Assembly: GCA_029891385.1 (NCBI GenBank)
Contig: CM057224.1
Location: 31,265,005 to 31,329,004, forward strand
Length of the DNA: 64,000 bases
Source of the DNA: Erythroxylum novogranatense
Taxonomy: Eukaryota > Streptophyta > Magnoliopsida > Malpighiales > Erythroxylaceae
Reading direction: 5' to 3'
Positions 38,019-47,938 of this stretch are shown here, one piece after another. The stretch's first letter is position 1; every line of letters starts with the position of its first letter. Made by a program: the position numbers and the translations under genes. Under the pieces are notes generated by a model. That model did no database searches. It was not told the DNA's origin and saw only the letters and a program-made list of their open reading frames with translations.

Positions 38019-38837
38019 GAGAGAAGTGAAAAAGAAGCCGATATTGACATACTTGCTAGATCAGAAGTTTCTGACGTTGTTGCCTCCCGTCTCTGTTTAG
38101 AATCATAATTCCTGTTATCTTCCATTTTTATTATTGTATACAATTGGAAATGGTAGTTTGATGATAGAATTATGAATGTTGAGATGTTCTATACTCACCT
38201 TCGAGTTTTTTTTAATCTTTGATTTATTTAAATTTAATTGTTTTATGTTTATTGGAATTATTGTGGTTGATTACTTTGATTACATAATTTGGTAATAGAT
38301 TGATTGTGTGAAGAGATATCTTGCATAGGTTCCCAACAGTTTACTAGACAAATTCATATCTAATTAGGGTTTTGGGTAGATTGTTAATTGAGAAATAGTA
38401 ATTTTTATAATCTGATTAGGGTTTATAATTTAGGGTTAATGGTTATAACTTGAGAGAGTAATCAACCCTAGGATGATTTAGGACCAATAATTCGATAATT
38501 CATAATCAATTAAGTTAGCATTAAAGATAGCTAAAAATTCCCCTTTCTCTCAATTGATAGTTCCTTTAGGATGATTCTTAAGTGTATGTTGCAACTGGTA
38601 CTTTGTTAATATTTTCATAATTGATTTTTGGAATTGAGTTTCATGATTGAATTAATTTCTTATCTTAGTTTTGTTACATTTTGAATTACTACAAATTATT
38701 TTGGCCTTAGATTTTAGGATTAGATTATCCCTCCATGTAGGATCGATACCTTAGGTACTACTCGAAAATCCTTACATTTGCAGATTATCGAGGTTATTAG
38801 TTAGAACTTACATATCAAAAAATCACATTCAAGTTTT

Positions 38838-38855
38838 TGGTGCCATTGCTGAGGA
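38838..38855 (+). promoter_or_regulatory. Degenerate tRNA primer-binding site of Tat/Athila-type element
   Basis: TGGTGCCATTGCTGAGGA differs by a few transitions from the TGGCGCCGTTGCCGGGGA site that Athila/Tat elements use for first-strand priming (complementary to a tRNA-Asp 3' end). It lies seven bases after the LTR end, and a gag remnant follows. The changes are all of the deamination type (C to T, G to A). Confidence 0.8.
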
Positions 38856-38929
38856 GGCATAGAATATTTTAATTTTTTGTAATCTAAGGCATTTTTTATC
38901 ATCTTTTATGTTTAAGAAAAATTAAGCAT

Positions 38930-39152
38930 AAAGTAGATGACATATCAACTTGGATATCACCGACAAAATTGGGAATCTCAACAGTTAAACGCTAAAAAAA
39001 GATGGAAAGAACGACGGTGGATGAAATACATTATAAAGAGTGACGGATCTTTATGGACGTCATAAGGCCACAGCTCAATGCCCATCATCAAGGTATTACA
39101 GGACCACCGGTGCAAGTGAATACGTTTGAGATTAAACCATCATTGCTAAACA
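38930..39152 (+). pseudogene. Tat/Athila-type gag, N-terminal remnant
   Basis: The part from about 39090 reads GPPVQVNTFEIKPSLL, matching the conserved NFELKP-type motif near the start of Athila/Tat gag capsid proteins, which form the particle. The upstream portion is rich in stops. It is cut at 39152 by the minus LTR-A whose AAACA duplication is at 39148-39152, and gag continues after 47061. Confidence 0.75.
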
Positions 39153-41187
39153 TGTAACACCCCACTCTCTTAAGGCACATGCCTGAAATCATGAGGGATA
39201 TCCGAATCAGTGCCCCACAAGGGTGGCATGCTAGAGCACTCAATCATATAATACTCATTACAAATTTGTTTTTATTTAATACAATCAAATATGCAGAAAT
39301 CAATAATCAATTTGAGCTTGTTACAATTACAAATGATACAAAAACCATATGCAAACATTTTTTATTTGGAAATTTATTTCAAAATAGAAATATTCGAATA
39401 CATAAGTTACAATAATTACGAAAGACTTAATTTGATACAAAATAAAAGAAATACTACTGCAGACATCAACTGATCCCAACCTCTATCTCTAACTTGCATG
39501 TCGTAGGTATACTCCTGTTTGGCTAAGGGGGTACTCTTCAAGCCTAAAAAACCACGTTGTAATTTTAATGAGTTTTGCGAACTTAGTTGAGTGAACTATC
39601 ATTGATGATTTCACAAGATCTTATACACATATCACAGATATTCATTCAGATCATACTTATATTCTTGATATTTCACATAACTTGGGATATCATATGATTA
39701 CACACTTCACATAGCCAAGTATAGCAATAGTTCATATCAATTTATCACTCATTTCAGCTTTGCATATGATTCAATGGGTTTCAATCTTATAATGCTATAT
39801 TCATGAGACTCATATTCGTTCTTATTGTTGTGACCGAGTGCCTATCATATACTTATACAAATACTGGCCTATAGGACTCAATCAGAATAGAATCATGGAG
39901 CATAGCTCTACGTGCAGAATCAGAAATCATAAAGCAAAGCTCTACATGGAAGCACTTCAAACTGGCTAAACAAGTCACAATGCCTTTATCTGAGCATGGA
40001 TTTTATGAAATGTATGAAATACTAATTATGCCATATCAGACAATCACATATGATATTCAATCAGAAACTCATGATCATCAGTCCTAAGTCTGACATTCAA
40101 CTTTCCTTGAGAATTCACATATCATATAGGATTTCACGTCAAATCAGAACGCTTCCAATATAAACCCAAATGTTAAACTCCTCGAATTTTAAGTCCATAA
40201 TTAAAAAAACAAATCACACGTAGTTCAACAATATTGAAAGTTTAAACAAAACAATTCAAATCAAATCAATCCTAGGAAATCATCTAGGTTGACTCACAGT
40301 ATGCTCCAAAATGCTATTTCTTGGACGGTTTAGCAATGTGCGGCTGGAATTTGATGTGTTCCTCTATAACATACATAACACATTTACACATATCACATTT
40401 TTGCACAGATATACAAATATTCCTTAATACACACATATTTATACAATATGCATAATGCATGTTCAATGGCAATTCTGGGGTACTTTATTGACATCCTTAA
40501 GAAAAAATCATTCAAATATCAAATCCCTCATTAATACCATGTATACTTATAATTTGGACCAATACAAAGCAATGTAAAACCAATTACACAACTTCATTGA
40601 CCACTTCATATTTTCTTCCAAGTCACACTTTTAGGTCTACTGTTCACATTCAATTACAAAGCGAAACCAATGTAATTTGGTCATACTCTCTTCTAGAAAG
40701 ATGTTACTCTATGTCTTATCTTTCCATTGAAACCAAAATCACTCAATTTGGTTAGTAATTTGGGAGATATTCCTCAAACATTATCGGGTTATGCATCTTC
40801 AAAAACAGTGTAATATGCACAACTTCCATCCAAAAATTCAACATCATAGAGATTGAATCACAATTTGACTTTTTCATATGTTTTGTAGCCCTATGTCTCT
40901 TGTTTACTCCAAATCACCAATCATCTCATTTGGAATCCTATAGATCCATATATTATCAAAATACTGAGGAGTGTTCAGTAAAACAACACCAATTCATACT
41001 CTTCCAACAGATTCTCTCACTTTCATTCAATCAATCTTTTTCAAATTAATTCAGAATTCTACCAATGTTTTTTTAGAAGTATAAAAATTTCTTAAGAATC
41101 CAATGGTTTAATAATCAAGTCATTTGGAGGTCTAGAGAAGAAATTATGGTTAAAAGAAGCAAGACTATTTAGTAAAAGATAAAATCC

Positions 41188-41345
41188 CAAATGCACGATC
41201 GTGCATTTGCACTACAGTGCTAATTTCTCTTCACTTCCAAAGTTTTCGTCGTGTTTTTCCATGACAGTGTTTTTTAGCTAACCATTAATGTCACCGTCGT
41301 GCTTTTGGACGACTGTGCTTTTGGTCTAAAATCAACACGATGGTA
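41188..41345. repeat. Palindrome cassette: 22-bp palindrome and CGTCGTG words
   Basis: A perfect 22-bp palindrome at 41188-41209 has arms CAAATGCACGA and TCGTGCATTTG. It is followed by GCACTACAGTGC, TCGTCGTGTTTTTCCATGACAGTG and ACCGTCGTGCTTTTGGACGACTGTGC. The last two are each imperfect inverted repeats. The anchor TCATTTGGAGGTC...TTATGG lies directly on the left. Confidence 0.88.
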
Positions 41346-41584
41346 CTTTTCCACTTCTTCTTCTTCACTGACATCTCAACTTCTAAACTCTATAACTTTT
41401 GATCCAGAACTCTAGCTTTTGTAAACTTCATATCAATGGAAAGATAAAAGAAAGATCTACAATTGTCATGAAGACAACTTCATCAAAATATCCCTATATC
41501 AGTACATAAAATTCATGGAAAGTTCATATCAAAAATTCAACTCTCTAACCATCTATTCTCAAAAATTTTCTAGATAACTTTCAT

Positions 41585-44500
41585 TGTTGGACCCCAAATG
41601 TTTCTTAGAATCTAAAACTGGAAATAAGAAATTTTGGTGATTAGTCATGAGTAAAAAAACAAATGAATGAAAATTCTTGGACCAAGAAATGATAGGCAAG
41701 GGTAAAGTAGCGAATGAGAAATGTGGATATGTCCAAGTTTTGTTTTGGTGTTTCTGGTCGATAAAAGATTTTGAAGTGAGAAGAATTAAGGTGAAAGTTA
41801 GAAGTAAAATGAAAGAAAAAATGAAGTTGAATTTGTGTAGTAAATTGATGAAGAATATGTACATATGTGTATGTTCTATTGTTGGTGTTCATGATTAATC
41901 ATGGACTATATATTTTTCTTCGAATGATATTGATTTGAGATGGAGTTGAGAATGTGGAGTAAATGAAGTAGAAAAGGTGGTCTTGGTATCAGTTGGGTTA
42001 AGGAAAGACAGTGAAACAAATGGATGGTTGATATGGAAAATGTTTATGAAGTATGCAATAGTTTTTTAGCCACAACTTTTTCTCTAGTTATCTAAATGAG
42101 ATGATTCTTAATTTGGATTAAACTAGAAACCTCTGGCTACACTTTTTATGAAGACATTGAATTTAAATTCTATCTTTAAGAATCTCAAAATTGGTCATGA
42201 AGTTGAGAATTGGGTGTAGTATATTGGATGAATGTAAATTTGTATTCTGAATTCAAGGACAATTCTAGATCAATCTAGGCTAGATTAGAGAAAGTTGTAT
42301 TCTGGAAAGTTGTAGATATTTCTTTTATCTTTCCAACGATATATAGTATGGAATTTTTGGACTTCTAGGCTAAAAGTTATGGTTGTTATAAAGGAAGATG
42401 TATCTTTTGTCTTTTCGTTTCTTCTATGTTTTGTATCTTCTATGTTTTTCTTATTTTGTGTTTTTCTTCTTCTGTATTTTGCTTCTTCTGTCTTTTGCTT
42501 CTTCTGTGATGACATCATATTCTTCTATGTTTCTTTTGTGATAACGTCATCTTCTTTTGTGTTTTGCTTCTTCTACCTTTTGCTTCTTTTGTGATGATGT
42601 CATCTTCTTCTGTGTTTTGCTTCTTCTGTGTTTTGCTTCTTCTGTGTTTTGCTTCTTCTATTTTTTGCTTCTTCTGTGATGACATCATCATCTTCTATGT
42701 TTCTTCTGTGATGACAACATCTTCTTCTATGTTTTGTTTCTTTTATTTTTTTCGACTGACCTATCTTCTGTTCCATTTTAACCCTTCAAACGATAGAATC
42801 TATTTTCATGGTCTTCATGAAATTTGTAGATCTTGAAGTCTTCTTTGGAACCATATAAAGAACACCTTAATCCGATATCTGTAGGGAAAGTTATAGCAAT
42901 TTTTTCACTTCTTCTGTCTTTTTCATTAGTCTGCTTTGTACCTATCTTCTATTCCATTTTCTTCAGAAGATAGAATCTATCTTCGAGGCCTTCATGAAAG
43001 TTTTATATATTGAAGTCCTCTTTCTAACCATATAAAGAACACCTTAATCTAATATTTGTAGGAAAAGTTAAAGTAATTTTTCCACTTCTTCTGTCTTTCC
43101 TCCACTTCTTCTATCTTTTTCATTAGTCTGCTTTGTACCTATCTTCTGTTCCATTTTAGACCCTTCAGAAGATAGAATCTGCCTTCGAGGTCTTTATGAA
43201 AGTTTTATGTCTTAAAGTTCTCTCACCTTGATCCGACATCTGTAGGGAAAGTTATAGCAATTTTCTTACTTCTTCTGTCTTTTTTTCACTTCTTCTGTCT
43301 TTTTCATTAATCTACTTTGTACCTATCTTCTGTTCCATTTTATACCCTTCAAAAGATAGAATTTGACTTTGAGGTCTTCATGAAAGTTGTATATCTTGAA
43401 GTCTTCTTTCGAACCATATAAAGAACACCTTAATCCGATATCTGTAGGGAAAGTTATAGCAATTTTCTCACTTCTTCTGTGATGACGTCATCTTCTTCTT
43501 TGTTTCTTCTATGATGACATCATCTTCTTATTTCTTTTGTTTCCTTTTTGTTTTGCTTCTTCTGCCTTTTTCTTTTTCATTGTTTTGTTTCTTTTATCTT
43601 TTGCTTCTTCTATGTTTTGTTTCTTCTGCTTTTTGCTTCTTCTGCTTTTTCGTCTAACCTATCTTCTGGTCCATTTTTTACCCTACTGAAGATACAATCT
43701 GTCTTTTAGGTCTTCATCAAAGTTGTATATCTTGAAGTCCTCTTTTGAACCATTTAAAGAACACCCTAATCTGATATCTGTAGGGTAAGTTATAGCAATT
43801 TTCCCACTTCTTCTGTCTTTTTCCATTCCTTTGCTTTTTCCTTTGGCTTCATCTAATCCTATTGTCTGATCCTTTTTGGCCCTTTAGATGATAAAATCTA
43901 ACCTCAATGTCTTCTTCAAATTGTATATCTCAAAGTTCTCTTTAAAATCGTCCTAAGATGATCTTAATCCAATATCTCTAGTGAAAGTTATGCCATTTGT
44001 ACCGAGACAAGTTTGATATGATCGAGGACCAAATCTTGTTTGATTCTTTCAGCCATAATTTTGCTATCAGACCTCCAAATGAAGTGATTCTTGCACCCTT
44101 AGATTCCTATCACTTTTATTTTTACATCTTCATGAAAGGTTATAGATTTTGGTATTGATGTGAAAAAGATGTATTAAATCAAGTAAGGGTATTGATTGGA
44201 AGAGTAGGAATTAAATATGTTACTGAACATGCTTTAGTGTTTTGATGATTTTTGGATCGATAGAGCTCTGAATGAGATGATTCTAGTTTCAAGATAAACT
44301 AGAGACAAGGAGCTACAAATGATATGAAGAAATTCAAACTAATTCAATCTATAAGACTTTCAATTCTGGATGGAAGTTAGGTATAGTGTATTGTTTAAAG
44401 CAAAGAAGTTTAATGATTTCAATTGCATCATAAGTGTTGCATCTTTTTCTTTTACATGATTTGTGAAATATGTTATATGTTTGCAACATGAACTGTGTAA

Positions 44501-45472
44501 TAGTTTATAAAGAGATTTTTCAAGTGATTTCTAAAGAGAATAGCAAGTTCATGAGATCAAGTTTTGAAAGCGCATATGAAATATTGTATGCTCATGAAAC
44601 TCAAGTTTTCAAGAAGTGCCATTTTGGGCAACACAAGTTTACAAGTCATGATATATGTGTTATGTGAGTTTGTGGTGATCTCTCAAGAAATTTCACGTGC
44701 AAGTTGACCCAAGTTTAAGGCTTCTCCCACCTGCTCGCTAGTGGCATAGAGCTCCTTCATAGACTCCCATAAGTTCACGGCTATGCAAGACCATTACGTA
44801 AGATTACATTAGTACGTTCTGTTCATGGCTACACAGGACCCTTATAGGGAATGTGTAGTACGTTCTATTTTGGATCCACCCAAACCATTCTGATGTGCTT
44901 ATGTGCTTATGATTTGTTGACAAGTTTGATGCATGCATGATTTATCATTGCTTATGAATTGTTTGATAAATTGAAAATTTTAAGAAGCAAGTGTTTGAAC
45001 ATTTTATTGCGAAATTACTATGGTTTCGAAAATATACAATGGAAGTGAGTTTTGGAAATGGTTTTTGCTTATTTCCACTATAAACTGTTACCCACGAGCT
45101 GTCAAGTTCAGCCTCATTCTCCTCCTCATATCCAGGTGATGAACAAAAGATGGAGTAAAAGAGAGTCAAGACCAAACCTCGATTATGCACATTTTTGTAT
45201 TTTTAAGCTAGATTTTGTAACCATGAGGGTTTAGTTGCATTTCAAGGATTATTAGTTCATGTAACTTTTGTATATGGAGATTTGAGACATTGATGTATTG
45301 TGGCTTGAAATGCCATTAAAGCCTTGTAATAATTTTGTTTTGATGTTTAATTGTCATGGGCATGCCACCCTTGTGGGATGATGCCTAATAAGGGTTTTTG
45401 GAAATAACCCTATAGGATTACACTCACGCTTCATGATTTTGCAAGAGTTGGGTTTCGGAATCGGTGCCCAAC
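41585..45472 (+). mobile_element. LTR-B, plus strand, nested in minus LTR-A
   Basis: It starts TGTTGGACCCC (41585) and ends GGTGCCCAAC (45472), close to the family ends but lacking the final A. I see no exact duplication (TTCAT on the left, TTTTC on the right). Length is 3888 bp. The middle holds a large tandem array (42400-43900), followed by the anchor CCATAATTTTGC...GACCTCCAAATGAAGTGATTC (44049). The late part (44690-44900) matches 13250-13430. No internal domain is visible. Confidence 0.82.
42400..43900 (+). repeat. Compound tandem repeat: CTTCTTCTGTGTTTTG words and ~180-bp units
   Basis: Two repeats intermix. The first is a pyrimidine-rich word (CTTCTTCTGTGTTTTG/GATGACATCATC), dense at 42400-42760 and 43470-43650 and containing the perfect palindrome GATGACGTCATC at 43481-43492. 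The second is a set of four to five units of about 170-200 bp with GATAGAATCT...GGTCTTCATGAAAGTTGTA...AAAGAACACCTTAAT, from about 42775 to 43800. The long unit is homologous (reversed) to the array at 4560-5250. Long frames here (42379-42836) are serine/phenylalanine-rich artefacts. Confidence 0.88.
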
Positions 45473-46217
45473 TTTTCCAAAATCCAACACTTCAAATTTT
45501 TATTTCAATTCTTTCCACTCCATTTCATACAACTTCAAAATATACGAGTTTAATCAAAAACCATCAAAAGCCAAAAATTCACATTCATCCTATTCATACT
45601 CTGTTACTTTTCTGCATTTTCAACTTTCATTCTCATTCACTATTCTTCCTCTCAACTTCCATTTAAACACTCATTCCCATCTCAAACCATCATTTTATAA
45701 TTGCTTTTCAACTCAACAACCATTTCCTTGATCATCTTTAAAGCTTTCGTTAACTCACGTATAACACATATATATATAAACTTGCACAGTGAAGAAATCG
45801 AAAACAAGTATACCACCTTTTCATAGTTTCATTTCCTACACTCATCTTAAACACCATTTCATTTATATTTCTAACTCCAAAAACAATTTTCACAACATCA
45901 AATCACTAGAAATACATCAAAAACTAAATAACACTATAATCAAAATTTTCATCTCATCCATAGTATTCAGAATATATATATACGTAAATGTCATTTTCCA
46001 TAAAGATGATAGAAATTCATCAATTTCATTTCATAAATCCAAAACTCTAAAGGATGTGCTCAATACTTACTTGTTAAAGATTCCAAAAACTTCAACTATC
46101 TTCAAACCCTAACTCTATGCAAGAATCACGTATTCACTGTGTAAGCTGACCAACTTCTAGTTTTCCTTAAGTAGAAACGACAAATAGCAGTGTGGTAGAG
46201 GAAGGAAAAGCAAAGAA

Positions 46218-46479
46218 TGTAATATCCCAAATCATCCGCTTACAGATATTATCCGCTTTGGGCCTTAGCCCAGCCAAGCCCTCACGGTTTTGCTTTTCCC
46301 GAGGCCTTCCCAAGAGGTCATCCATCCTAAAAATACTCTCACCTAATCAGATTTAACCTCAAAGTTCTAATGGGATTCGATGCATTAGGCCATGAAAAAC
46401 GTGTCTGTAAGGGAGAGATATCCATACCCTTATAAGGTGTACTTCGTTCCCCTCTCCAACCGATGTGGGAGATCTGACA
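46218..46479 (-). mobile_element. Cassandra-like TRIM solo LTR carrying a 5S rRNA-like part
   Basis: The plus-strand ends are TGTAATATCCC (46218) and GAGATCTGACA (46479). On the minus strand it begins TGTCAGATCTCCCACATCGG, then GGAGAGGGGAACGAAG, then a 5S-like part, and ends GGGATATTACA. The flanks AAGAA and AAAAA are an imperfect duplication. At 262 bp, with no internal domain and no partner, it fits a solo LTR of Cassandra, a small non-coding LTR element of vascular plants whose LTR contains 5S-derived sequence. It is nested in the minus LTR-A. Confidence 0.88.
46301..46388 (-). ncRNA. 5S rRNA-like segment within Cassandra LTR
   Basis: On the minus strand this reads GCATCGAATCCCATTAGAAC, later GAGAGTATTTTTAGGATGG and ATGACCTCTTGGGAAGGCCT, clearly related to the plant 5S rRNA middle and 3' half. 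The region of the internal pol III promoter (the GGTTAAGCGTGCTTGGGC part in 5S genes) has several changes here. It is a derived segment, not a 5S gene. Confidence 0.85.
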
Positions 46480-47066
46480 AAAAAATTTCTCAGAAGATGT
46501 TCGATGAAAAACTCTATATATGGAAAGAATTTCAGAGAAGGTAATATGGTAAAGAAGGAAACTTAGGAAAACTTAGTCTTTTAAACTCACAGATATCATT
46601 ACTTACTTTCTACAAGGTTTTAAAAAAAATCACTTAATCAGTAACACTTGTCACTTTCCTAATGCCTAAGCTCTAATTTAGTTTCTTTTGAAACTAAATC
46701 TATTTAACTCTCATCTTTACAATCCAACTATCTCCAAATCTTTTTCCTATTTTCCATAATACTCTTTAATTTTTTAAATTCAACAAAATTCACCAAAGTT
46801 CAAAAATATCACCGTTCCACTAATCAATAAAATTTCCAATACAAATAAAAATTCTTAAAATTCTCAAAAATCACAACTCAGTCCAAATATTCCCGGAATT
46901 ATTCATGAATATATTTACAATTATTTCCATGTGCAGCTATTTCACTATTCATGTGTATGTGTATGTCATTTTATGCATGAGCATGAAAATGCAAATTCTA
47001 AGCTCTCATTGAACACTCTTATTTATTATTCTAACCTCCGAGCAGGTAACGGGATGTTACAAAACA

Positions 47067-47938
47067 TGTTATGAACCAACGTGCAATTCTACGAGTTAGC
47101 TAATGAGGATACCAATGCTCGTTTAGTTAATTTCTTAGAAATTTGTGACACCTTTTGATAAATTGGGATATCAAAGGATGCTGTTAGGATAAGGCTCTTT
47201 CCCTCAGGGCCTGGTTAAATTCTTTCCACCCATCAAACATCACAACTTGGGAGCAATTAGTGCGAGTTTTGTTAAATAAGTATTTTCCCCTAAACAAGAC
47301 AACAAGAATAATAAAGGAAACTATCATTTTCTAGCAAAATGTTGGAGAGTCTTTATATGAAGCATATGAGTGGTATAAGGAATTGCAAAAGAGTTGTCCT
47401 TATCATAACCTACCCAATGAATTCCTATTTCAAACCTTCTACATTGGAGATAATCCACCCACAAAGAGCACCATAGACGCAACTACTAGAGGATCATTTA
47501 TGAGGAAAACAATTGAAGTAACACATGATCTATTAGAAGACATAGCATACTCTAGTTATCTTTGGACATTAGAACAAAGTAGATAAAAATTAACCTTTTG
47601 GGATCCCGGAGGAATGATTGCTATAAATTCAATGACAATATTGCAGGTTGAGATCAATAGCCTAACCAAGCAATTGAATAGCCTAAAAGCCACCTGTTCC
47701 TCTCTAGTCACAACAATGCAGCACGAATATGATTCATATGGCCAAGACAACTATATCATAGCTGATTGCTTCTTAGGGGAAAACAACAACGTGGATCAAT
47801 TCAACTTTCATGGAGCACAACTTGGTCAAGGAGATAGCAATCCTTATTCCAACATATACCAATTAGGGTGGCATAACAACCTAAAATTTCATTGGTCTAA
47901 CAATACTAAGCTTCAGTTTAGAAATCAAGGGTCACTTA
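47067..47938 (+). pseudogene. Tat/Athila-type gag, central remnant
   Basis: It continues the gag broken at 39152. Visible motifs typical of Athila/Tat gag are VQFYELANEDTNARLVNFLE and LEICDTF (about 47085-47155), then ITTWEQL (47240s), KYFPL (47279), LYEAYEWYKELQKSCPYH and LFQTFYIGDNP (47353-47460) and STIDATTRGSF (47470-47502). This is the capsid-like region of gag. In-frame stops occur near 47157, in the 47190s and 47328. Sequence after 47600 is more degenerate (SLTKQLNSL, NPYSNIYQLGWHNNLKFHW, as in the gag C-terminal part). It is cut at 47939 by a plus LTR-A. Confidence 0.87.

Larger units (their letters stand above)
18370..38831 (+). mobile_element. 5' LTR of a plus-strand Tat/Athila-type Ty3 element, split by a LINE
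   Basis: The LTR starts with a TGTTGATAGGTG-like motif (18370-18382, one extra G) and ends ACATTCA at 38831, seven bases before a degenerate primer site. Its two pieces (18370-about 18881 and about 38019-38831) add up to ~1.3 kb, matching the minus-strand LTR at 15013-16413. Both contain CACGATTGTGG-like words and a GATTTTTTGGAC block. Everything between the pieces is the LINE and insertions within it. Confidence 0.75.
39153..47061 (-). mobile_element. Solo LTR-A, minus strand, in Tat/Athila gag, TSD AAACA
   Basis: The plus-strand ends are TGTAACACCCC (39153) and GGGATGTTACA (47061), with exact duplications AAACA (39148-39152, 47062-47066). Two later elements split it: an LTR-B (41585-45472) and a Cassandra-like LTR (46218-46479). 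Without them it is about 3.75 kb. Left to right it has the GAGGGTGGC-like terminal block (39215), the hairpin row (39890-39960), the anchor (41100-41160), a palindrome cassette (41188-41345) and the conserved start. No internal domain is present. Confidence 0.92.

Noticed and set aside
42379..42836. Serine/phenylalanine/cysteine-rich frames as possible membrane proteins
   Set aside because: They derive from CTTCTTCTGTGTTTTG tandem words within an LTR.
46301..46388. A functional 5S rRNA gene
   Set aside because: Only part of 5S is present, the internal promoter region is altered, and it is flanked by Cassandra-type LTR ends.
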